Assembly (NCBI GenBank): GCA_009885515.1
Contig: VFKO01000251.1
Coordinates: forward strand, 1 to 12,177
Origin: Rhodobiaceae bacterium
GTDB taxonomy: Bacteria > Pseudomonadota > Alphaproteobacteria > Micropepsales > Micropepsaceae
Direction of reading: 5' to 3'
Length of the DNA stretch: 12,177 bases
The notes below the pieces were generated by a model. The model was not told where the DNA came from. It saw nothing but the letters and a program-made list of their open reading frames with translations, and made no database searches. Positions 6,981 through 12,177 of this stretch are shown here, piece by piece; the stretch's first letter is position 1; each line of letters opens with the position of its first letter. A program made the translations under genes and the position numbers.

Positions 6981-7661
6981 ATGTCAAAGCCGAATCATTG
7001 CGAAATGACACTATCCGAATTAACCGAACCGGTTTACGGTAGGTGCATGAGCTTATTCGGCAGAGCACGGCAGCAGCGATCAGCAGCGGTGGGGTACCTG
7101 GAAGGTCAGGTGCTCATCGCGATGCCGCACATGCCGGATCCCAAAATGGAACAGGCGACTATATTCCTTTGCGCGCATTCAGCACGCGGCGCCATGGGCC
7201 TGGTGCTCAACAAGCTTGTCGGAAATATGTCATTTAATGAGTTGCTGCGGCAGTTACGGATCATTCCACAAGTGCGGCGCGTGCAAGGCCTGCCGGTTCT
7301 GTTCGGGGGGCCGGTTGAAACGGGGAGAGGCTTCGTCCTTCATTCTTCCGATTACTCAGCTGGGGATAGTACTACAAAAGTCGGGCAGGCTGCGGGTCTG
7401 AATGTCGGTCTGACCGCAACTGTCGATGTTGTCCAAGCCATTGCTGAGGGCAAAGGGCCACGCGCTTCGATGCTGGCTCTGGGGTATGCCGGCTGGGGAG
7501 CCGGAGAGCTTGAAAGCCAGATTCAGCGCAATGCCTGGCTGACCTGCCAAGCCGACGATTTTCTTTTGTTTGGACAGCTCTACAAAGACAAGTGGGAACA
7601 CTCGATCCGTAAGCTCGGGATCAATCCTTCACAGCTTTCGCGGGAGACGGGCCGGGCTTGA
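6981..7661 (+). CDS. yqgE: YqgE/AlgH family protein (DUF179)
   Basis: Cytoplasmic protein of a widespread family (UPF0301) whose biochemical role is not settled. The hallmarks are clear: YLEGQVLIAMPHMPDP (39-54), LFGGPVETGRGFVLHS (107-122) and LGYAGWGAGELESQIQRNAWL (starting 167), ending DFLLFGQLYKDKW. At 226 residues it is longer than the usual 185-200. An in-frame ATG at 7047, with a GGTAGG a few bases before it, would give 204 residues starting MSLFGRARQQ and may be the true start; the ATG at 6981 has only a weak GAG upstream. The 83-base divergent region with the DsbD-like gene shows no convincing promoter. Its 3' end overlaps the convergent EAL gene by 33 bases. Confidence 0.93.
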   Translation: MSKPNHCEMTLSELTEPVYGRCMSLFGRARQQRSAAVGYLEGQVLIAMPHMPDPKMEQATIFLCAHSARGAMGLVLNKLVGNMSFNELLRQLRIIPQVRRVQGLPVLFGGPVETGRGFVLHSSDYSAGDSTTKVGQAAGLNVGLTATVDVVQAIAEGKGPRASMLALGYAGWGAGELESQIQRNAWLTCQADDFLLFGQLYKDKWEHSIRKLGINPSQLSRETGRA

Positions 7662-10556
7662 TCCGGGACGCGGGAGGCCACGCGGCGCCGGCGCTCCACG
7701 CATATTAGACGCAATAAAATTGTAGGCGGCAGACGCGCTCATCGGCGCGCCGAACAAAAACCCCTGCGCGAATTCGCACTTCAGGCCCGCCAAACTGACT
7801 GCCTCGTTCTGAGTTTCGACACCTTCGGCCACGACAGACATATCCAAATCATGGGCAAGGCGGATGATCGAGCGCAACACCACGGGCGTTTCCTGATTGT
7901 GGGCCATGTCGGCTACGAAACTGCGGTCGATTTTCACCGTGTCGAAAGGAAAGCGCTGCAGGTAGGCCAACGAGGAAAAGCCAGTCCCGAAATCGTCGAG
8001 CGCCAGACCGGCGCCGGCGTCTTTGAGGTGGGTGAGCGCATCGGCCATCGAATCCGGATTCTGCATGATCACGCTTTCGGTCAATTCGAGCTTGAGCGTC
8101 AGCCGGGCCAATTGGTGAGAGTTGACGGTGTTGATGACATCGTCGAAAAATTCTGCGCGCATCAACTGCCGGGCAGAGACATTGACGCTGCAGAACAGCG
8201 GTTCGCGCGCCGGGAAATTGGTTTGCCAGCGGCGCAATTCGGCAGCCGCGCGCTTCACGGCGTAACTGCCGAGCGGGACAATGAGGCCGGTTTCTTCGGC
8301 GAGCGGAATGAATTCGGCAGGTGAAAGCATGCCGCGCTGCGGATGACGCCAGCGCATAAGCGCCTCGAAGCCGGCAATAGAGTTGTCTTCCAGGCGGACG
8401 ATGGGCTGGTAGTGAATTTCAATCTGTTCGCGCTCAAGCGCCGTGCGCAAGTCGGCATCCATCGTCAAGCGGTCGGCGGAACGGGGCTTCATTTGCGGCT
8501 GATAAATTTCAAAGCCGCCCCGCCCTGCCCGCTTGGCGTGGTACATGGCAACTTCCGCTTCGCGCAGGACGTCGCCACCGTTGCGGTGTGCGGGCTCGAT
8601 CAGGGCCAGACCAATGGAGGCTGCAGGATAGATTTCCCGGCCACCGACAGCGACGGGCTGGGTGAGCGCATCGCGGATGCGCTGAGCGACCTGAGCGCCG
8701 TCCTCGTCACCATGCGAGCCCAGGGCGAAGACCGCGAATTCGTCGTTGCCAAGGCGCGCGACCGCATCGTCCGGACCGACGGCATGGTCGAGCCGCCGCG
8801 CGATCTGCGCCAGGAATTTGTCGCCGGCCTCGTGGCCCAAGCTGTCGATGACGGTGCGCAAGCGATCAACGTCGATTGCCAGGACGGCGCCATGACGGCG
8901 CCCCCGGCCCGACTTCATTGACAACAGGACATTGTCCAGGCGTTTCAGGTAGGCGCTGCGTTGCATGAGACCGGTGACGGCGTCGATCGCGTCATCGCTT
9001 TGACGCTGACCCTCCTGGCCTTTGCGGGCGGTGATATCACTGACGACACCGATGCAGCGTATGGCCTTGCCTTTGGTGTCGGCGACGCAACTGGCGCGCA
9101 GCTGGATCCAGCGCGTTCCGCCCTTGGCATGGCGCATGCGCATTTCGAGGGTAAAGGATGAATTGCCCTGGCGGCGATGGGCGTTCATCGCATCGGCGTA
9201 GATCTGAACATCTTCCGGTGCGATGCGGTCGGCCCATTTGCGCTCCGACGTTCCGAGCGCGCCAGCCTCCAGCCCCAGCAAGGCCTCGACCGACGGGGAC
9301 ATAAACAACGTGTCGGAGTCGAAATTCCAGTCCCACAGGCCCTGATGGGCGGCCGCCAGGCCAAGCGCATAGCGGTATTCGGATTCGCGGGCCTTGCGGC
9401 CTTCCTCCGACAGCTCTTCCCGCGATTGCTCGTCGAGGTCGGGCTCGCGGGGAACGGCGGCGGCGAAACTCAATGCCAGGGCACCCGAGGTAATCAGGGC
9501 GTCAATGTATAGCGACAGATTGGGGACATGTTGAGCCACTTCCAGGGGCATGAAGGCGGGAACAAGGGCTGCGAGAGCAAGCAGAACAATACCCGGTACA
9601 AGTGCCTTGGCCCGGAACCCGGTGCCAAAAGCATCGAGAATCGCAAGTAATCCGATCAATACCGGTGCGACAATCAACAAGACGGCAAGGAAGGGGTCTG
9701 CGAGTTCGACACCGAAGGCCGACGAGATGGAAAAACCCATCATCGCAAAAATCGCCGCGTCGAACAGCAGCGCAAGGCGCGGGCGCCGGTCGTCCCAGCC
9801 CAAATGCGAAATCACATAGCGCAACATGCAGGCGAACATCACGCCGCCGCTGACTTGCAAGACCTCTTTTTGAACATTCAAAAGGGACTGACCGAGGATA
9901 AGGACGATGAGTGCAGTCAACGCACCTGCCGCCCACGCCGGCTGGGTGGAGTTGCGAAATACCGACAGGCTTGCAAGCCAGGCAGTCATCACCAAGGCCG
10001 CACCCGCCAACAGCCCCATGACAAGCGTCTCGGTGCGCTTGGAGGCTGCGAGGATTTCTGGTTTCCAGAATTTCCAGGAGGCGCTTGCGCGTCGCCCCTT
10101 GGTTGCGAACGTGAACGTGGATTTCGCAAACGGATCCAAAAACAACTCTGCCGCCTGGACCCCACCCAAATCGAGCAACTGCGCCCGGCCGCCTTGGCCT
10201 TGCGCCAGCACGCCGGTGAGTTGCAGTTCGGAAGCGCCGCCGAGATAGCGAAATATCCCCCCGGTGCCGGCGTCGATGGTGACGATGCGATGCAGGGTCA
10301 GGCGTTTCGGATTGGCAAGCTCGAGTACGTACGAGGTGTTGCCCGCATTAGCCGCTTGAGTATCACCGGCCGAACCGGGGGCGTCCTCTTCGAGCCAAGG
10401 TGTGATATCGGACACGCCCTGGTCGAGCAAAATGGGTGCAGCGGCCTGAGCCACGAACCCAGTGCCCGCCCCGATCGCCAAAATCGCAAGGCACAGCGCG
10501 CGCGTAAGCCAATCGCGGACTCGCGAGCGGCGGGACCGGAGGGCTGATGTATCCAT
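7629..10556 (-). CDS. Membrane PAS-GGDEF-EAL protein, probable c-di-GMP phosphodiesterase
   Basis: Inner-membrane signalling protein of 975 residues. In order: a signal/TM segment (about 19-40); a periplasmic domain (about 41-173); a block of about seven TM helices (about 177-368); a charged linker; PAS (about 394-512, ending VSDITARKG); GGDEF (about 524-685); and EAL (about 693-948). The layout resembles 7TMR-DISM receptors. The EAL residues are intact: QP (717-718), EALMRW (from 731), N792, ELTES with E827, DDFGTG (854-855), K875, AEGVE (E911) and Q931. The GGDEF is degenerate: GNDEF (603-607), Ile570 at the guanine-binding Asn position, and GPDD (594-597) instead of the RxxD I-site. Net c-di-GMP breakdown is therefore the best guess. 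The ATG at 10556 is preferred over an in-frame TTG at 10577; neither has a clear Shine-Dalgarno. The 3' end overlaps yqgE. Confidence 0.92.
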   Translation of the reverse strand: MDTSALRSRRSRVRDWLTRALCLAILAIGAGTGFVAQAAAPILLDQGVSDITPWLEEDAPGSAGDTQAANAGNTSYVLELANPKRLTLHRIVTIDAGTGGIFRYLGGASELQLTGVLAQGQGGRAQLLDLGGVQAAELFLDPFAKSTFTFATKGRRASASWKFWKPEILAASKRTETLVMGLLAGAALVMTAWLASLSVFRNSTQPAWAAGALTALIVLILGQSLLNVQKEVLQVSGGVMFACMLRYVISHLGWDDRRPRLALLFDAAIFAMMGFSISSAFGVELADPFLAVLLIVAPVLIGLLAILDAFGTGFRAKALVPGIVLLALAALVPAFMPLEVAQHVPNLSLYIDALITSGALALSFAAAVPREPDLDEQSREELSEEGRKARESEYRYALGLAAAHQGLWDWNFDSDTLFMSPSVEALLGLEAGALGTSERKWADRIAPEDVQIYADAMNAHRRQGNSSFTLEMRMRHAKGGTRWIQLRASCVADTKGKAIRCIGVVSDITARKGQEGQRQSDDAIDAVTGLMQRSAYLKRLDNVLLSMKSGRGRRHGAVLAIDVDRLRTVIDSLGHEAGDKFLAQIARRLDHAVGPDDAVARLGNDEFAVFALGSHGDEDGAQVAQRIRDALTQPVAVGGREIYPAASIGLALIEPAHRNGGDVLREAEVAMYHAKRAGRGGFEIYQPQMKPRSADRLTMDADLRTALEREQIEIHYQPIVRLEDNSIAGFEALMRWRHPQRGMLSPAEFIPLAEETGLIVPLGSYAVKRAAAELRRWQTNFPAREPLFCSVNVSARQLMRAEFFDDVINTVNSHQLARLTLKLELTESVIMQNPDSMADALTHLKDAGAGLALDDFGTGFSSLAYLQRFPFDTVKIDRSFVADMAHNQETPVVLRSIIRLAHDLDMSVVAEGVETQNEAVSLAGLKCEFAQGFLFGAPMSASAAYNFIASNMRGAPAPRGLPRPGSSPARLPRKL

Positions 10557-10597
10557 GGCGCGCGCAACACTGGACAAAGCGGGGACAATCTTTTCCG

Positions 10598-10606
10598 GTT
10601 ATACCA
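10598..10606 (-). promoter_or_regulatory. Candidate extended -10 promoter of the EAL gene
   Basis: The minus strand reads TGGTATAAC, an extended -10 (TG-N-TATAAC), about 42 bases before the ATG at 10556. There is no -35 match at 17 bases; that position is taken by a palindrome (10619-10630). Weak evidence, from pattern only. Confidence 0.25.
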
Positions 10607-10618
10607 TTGGTTCCCAGT

Positions 10619-10630
10619 GTAGCGCGCTAC
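10619..10630. promoter_or_regulatory. Perfect 12-bp palindrome GTAGCGCGCTAC, candidate operator
   Basis: GTAGCGCGCTAC is self-complementary and lies in the 117-base gap between the second FKBP gene and the EAL gene, immediately upstream of a possible extended -10. No T-run follows, so it is not a terminator. An operator role is inferred from symmetry and position only. Confidence 0.25.
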
Positions 10631-10673
10631 CCATGATTCAGCGGTTAACGATGTGCGAATAAATGTCCGGGCG

Positions 10674-11069
10674 CTACTGCACTTTCAGCAGTTCGACTTC
10701 AAATACCAGCGTTTGCAGGGGGGGGATTGCCCCAGGCGAGCCGTCTTCGCCGTAACCCAAGTCCTGTGGGATCACGAGTTCAGCCTTTTCACCCTCTTTC
10801 ATCAGCTGCAAGCCCTCGGTCCAGCCGGCGATCACGCGGTTGAGCGGAAAGGAGATGGGATCTCCACCACTGGAGGAGTCGAACTGTTTGCCGTTGATGA
10901 GCTTGCCGGTGTAATGCACCGTTACCTTGCTGGTGGGGCCAGGCTGCTTGCCCGACCCGGATTTCACACTGCGAATTTGCAGACCGCTGGCGGTGACTTT
11001 GACACCTTCTTTTTTGGCATTTGCAGTCAAGAACGCTTCATTTTTTTCTGAACTAAGGTCTGGCGGCAC
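10674..11069 (-). CDS. FKBP-type peptidyl-prolyl isomerase without anchor (copy 2)
   Basis: Catalyses cis-trans isomerisation of Xaa-Pro bonds. The protein has 131 residues and is nearly all one FKBP domain of the Mip/FkpA C-terminal type. The active-site residues match FKBP12: Tyr53 (VHYTGKL), Phe63-Asp64 (KQFDSS), Ile80/Trp83 (VIAGWTEGLQLM), Tyr106 (LGYGE) and Phe123 (LVFEVELL). By hand alignment it is about 80% identical (103/128) to the FKBP encoded just upstream. It has no signal peptide or membrane segment, so it is probably cytoplasmic, unlike its twin. The start is GTG at 11069 with AGGAG six bases upstream (11076-11080). An in-frame TAG four codons upstream (11079-11081) rules out a longer protein. 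The gap to the upstream FKBP stop is 51 bases, so cotranscription is likely. An eight-base C run (10718-10725) encodes Ile-Pro-Pro-Leu. Confidence 0.93.
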   Translation of the reverse strand: MPPDLSSEKNEAFLTANAKKEGVKVTASGLQIRSVKSGSGKQPGPTSKVTVHYTGKLINGKQFDSSSGGDPISFPLNRVIAGWTEGLQLMKEGEKAELVIPQDLGYGEDGSPGAIPPLQTLVFEVELLKVQ

Positions 11070-11075
11070 TTCGGT

Positions 11076-11080
11076 CTCCT
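11076..11080 (-). promoter_or_regulatory. Shine-Dalgarno AGGAG of FKBP copy 2, inside former linker sequence
   Basis: AGGAG stands six bases before the GTG at 11069. The same five bases occur at the matching place in copy 1 as part of its CAG GAG (Gln-Glu) codons, so the site existed in coding sequence. In copy 2 the CAG reads TAG, which stops the linker frame directly at the new ribosome-binding site. Confidence 0.7.
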
Positions 11081-11120
11081 ATGGGTTTTCGGTGTCGGAT
11101 ATTTCTTCAGGTTCATTGCG

Positions 11121-11564
11121 TTACTCCACCTTGAATAATTCCACCTCGAATACGAGCGTTTGAAGAGGTGGGATCGTTCCTGGGTGCCCTGCTTCGCCGT
11201 AGCCCAAATCTTGCGGTACGACGAGTTCGACCTTTTCACCCTCTTTCATCAGTTGCAGACCTTCAATCCAGCCTGGAATGAAGATGCTCAAGGGATAGGT
11301 GACGGGGTCTCCGCCGCTGGACGAGTCGAACTGCTTGCCGTTGATGAGTTTGCCGGTGTAGTGGATCGTCACTTTGCTTGAGGGCACCGGTTGCTTGCCT
11401 GATCCTGGTTTCAGGGAGCGGATCTGCAGACCGCTGCCTGTCACCTTGACGCCGTCTTTCTTTGCATTGGCGGCGAGGAATGCTTCGTTCTTTTCCGGAC
11501 TAAGTTCTGCTGGCGTTGCAGTCTCCTGTGAGATTTCGGTGGGGAACATTTCAGTTGGTTCATC
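11121..11564 (-). repeat. Tandem duplicate block, copy 1 (linker + FKBP)
   Basis: Source or sister copy of the 444-base block at 10674-11117. It covers residues 52-198 of the membrane-anchored FKBP plus its TAA stop. The region encoding the membrane anchor (upstream of 11564) is not part of the duplication. Confidence 0.85.
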
Positions 11565-11717
11565 GATCTCGCTTGGGCTTGTGAGGCTGTCGAGCAAACC
11601 ACCGGGGGCAAAAATTCCTATCGTCAATACCAGGCAAACCAGGCCTGCGCCGATGGCGGCCTTTGCCGGTGTAGACAGGTTGGCGGCCCAGGCGGGCAGA
11701 GATTTTTTTTTGGTCAT
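11121..11717 (-). CDS. Membrane-anchored FKBP-type peptidyl-prolyl isomerase (copy 1)
   Basis: Prolyl isomerase of 198 residues, probably fixed in the inner membrane with its domain in the periplasm. The N-terminus MTKKKSLPAW is positive, followed by one TM helix (about 18-38, AIGAGLVCLVLTIGIFAPG), an acidic Pro/Thr-rich linker (about 45-75) and the FKBP domain (about 95-198). Key residues are Tyr120, Phe130-Asp131, Trp150, Tyr173 and Phe190. The helix SPEKNEAFLAANAKKDGVKV before the domain resembles the Mip/FkpA family. I chose the ATG at 11717, 16 bases after the acetyltransferase stop; a longer in-frame start at 11801 would overlap that gene by 68 bases and add a non-family N-terminus. The Shine-Dalgarno is weak (GAAAAG). 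Codons 3-5 are AAA AAA AAA inside a nine-base A run (11703-11711). It is the parent or sister of the downstream FKBP. Confidence 0.92.
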   Translation of the reverse strand: MTKKKSLPAWAANLSTPAKAAIGAGLVCLVLTIGIFAPGGLLDSLTSPSEIDEPTEMFPTEISQETATPAELSPEKNEAFLAANAKKDGVKVTGSGLQIRSLKPGSGKQPVPSSKVTIHYTGKLINGKQFDSSSGGDPVTYPLSIFIPGWIEGLQLMKEGEKVELVVPQDLGYGEAGHPGTIPPLQTLVFEVELFKVE

Positions 11718-11733
11718 GGCGTTTTGCTTTTCG

Positions 11734-12177
11734 TCACTTGATTGCGGGAACAGGGTCGCCTGCGATGACGGCAAATAGCAGATGATCCTGCCATTCGCCA
11801 TTGATCTTTAGATATTTTCGCGCCGTGCCTTCTGCGGTAAAACCTGCCTTGATGAGCACCCGGCGCGAGGCTGCATTCGAGGGCAGGCAGGCTGCTTCGA
11901 TGCGATGAAATCCCAGGCGGTCAAAGGCGTGGCGTACCAGGGTCGCGACCGCGTCGGTCATGAGGCCCTGGCCAGCAAATTTTTTGCCCGTCCAATAGCC
12001 CAGAGTGACCGCCGATTGGGCTATTCCCTGACGGGCGTTGGACAATTGGCAACCGCCGGCGACTTCGTTTGTCTGGCGGTCGAAGACGAAAAACATGAAG
12101 CCCGTTCCCTCGCGTGCCGCTATCTGATAGCGCCGCAAACGGCGGCGATAGGCGGCGAGAGACAATTCGTCGGCGGC
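11734..12177 (-). CDS. RimJ/RimL-like GNAT N-acetyltransferase, 5' partial
   Basis: Acetyl-CoA dependent N-acetyltransferase of the GNAT superfamily, closest by eye to alphaproteobacterial RimJ-like proteins that acetylate ribosomal-protein N-termini. The frame is open to the window edge (147 codons visible, starting AADELSLAAYRRRLRRYQ), so the real start lies outside; the TTG at 12165 is just an internal Leu codon. Visible marks are the acetyl-CoA loop KKFAGQGLMTDAV (Q/R-x-x-G-x-G/A type), then GFHRIEAACLPSNAASRRVLIKAGF, and the family end ARKYLKINGEWQDHLLFA. The 16-base gap to the FKBP gene suggests an operon. The substrate is inferred from family resemblance only. Confidence 0.88.
   Translation of the reverse strand, partial: AADELSLAAYRRRLRRYQIAAREGTGFMFFVFDRQTNEVAGGCQLSNARQGIAQSAVTLGYWTGKKFAGQGLMTDAVATLVRHAFDRLGFHRIEAACLPSNAASRRVLIKAGFTAEGTARKYLKINGEWQDHLLFAVIAGDPVPAIK

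Larger units (their letters stand above)
10674..11117 (-). repeat. Tandem duplicate block, copy 2 (linker + FKBP)
   Basis: These 444 bases, stop codon included, align codon by codon with 11121-11564 and show no visible indel. The first 16 codons (AAT GAA CCT GAA ...) are the remains of the periplasmic linker: NEPEEISDTENP, then TAG, then ETE. Copy 1 has DEPTEMFPTEISQETA at the same place. The block begins two codons after the copy-1 TAA, in the same frame. Confidence 0.85.

Noticed and set aside
9804..10547. 247-residue plus-strand ORF opposite the EAL gene
   Set aside because: It lies wholly antisense to the sensor part of a clear membrane protein, has Arg/Gln/Gly-rich composition without any motif, and is explained by the G+C-rich codon pattern of the real gene.
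11027..11239. 70-residue minus-strand ORF between the FKBP copies
   Set aside because: Different frame from both FKBP copies, basic and motif-free; the region is explained by the 3' end of copy 1, the linker remnant and the 5' end of copy 2.
11718..11801. N-terminal extension of the anchored FKBP from 11801
   Set aside because: It would overlap the acetyltransferase by 68 bases and place 28 extra residues before a normal positive-inside TM start. The ATG at 11717 is 16 bases after the previous stop.

Overview
The window looks like a chromosomal segment of an alphaproteobacterium. The G+C content appears moderately high. The left edge carries thrB (the kinase-fold homoserine kinase) overlapping rnhA. 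A Prx5-type peroxiredoxin, a stand-alone DsbD-alpha-like periplasmic protein and yqgE follow further right, a neighbourhood I recall from Rhizobiales/Caulobacter-type genomes. I cannot place it below class level from sequence alone. No rRNA, tRNA, CRISPR array, IS element or attachment site was seen. Every base lies in or within about 135 bp of a gene, so no stretch above 300 bases is empty.

Layout. (1) 1-968, plus strand: the 3' end of thrB and complete rnhA, joined by an ATGA overlap. (2) 1103-5369, plus strand: a TPR-sulfotransferase followed by a TonB-dependent outer-membrane receptor. The two are separated by a small hairpin around the first stop codon and closed by a strong bidirectional terminator (5378-5416). 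This pair sits between rnhA and the peroxiredoxin and looks like accessory cargo in a housekeeping neighbourhood. (3) 5423-6897, minus strand: a 1-Cys Prx5-like peroxiredoxin and, upstream of it, an exported DsbD-alpha-like thiol protein. Divergent from these is yqgE (6981-7661, plus strand). (4) 7629-12177, minus strand: a partial RimJ-like acetyltransferase, a membrane-anchored FKBP prolyl isomerase, a second FKBP lacking the anchor, and a large membrane PAS-GGDEF-EAL protein whose 3' end overlaps yqgE tail to tail.

How the genes work together. The thrB/rnhA part is housekeeping (threonine synthesis, RNA primer/R-loop removal). The Prx, DsbD-like and YqgE genes form a thiol-redox neighbourhood across cytoplasm and periplasm. 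The sulfotransferase-receptor pair suggests a linked but unknown uptake or surface-modification function. The EAL protein is probably a c-di-GMP phosphodiesterase: its EAL residues are intact, while its GGDEF motif, guanine-binding position and I-site are degenerate.

The clearest unusual structure is the FKBP pair. A 444-base block (linker plus FKBP domain) is tandemly duplicated without a visible indel. The two copies lie in one reading frame, separated by a TAA and then a TAG that replaces a Gln codon of the linker. The second protein restarts at a GTG behind an AGGAG, both of which lie inside former linker coding sequence.
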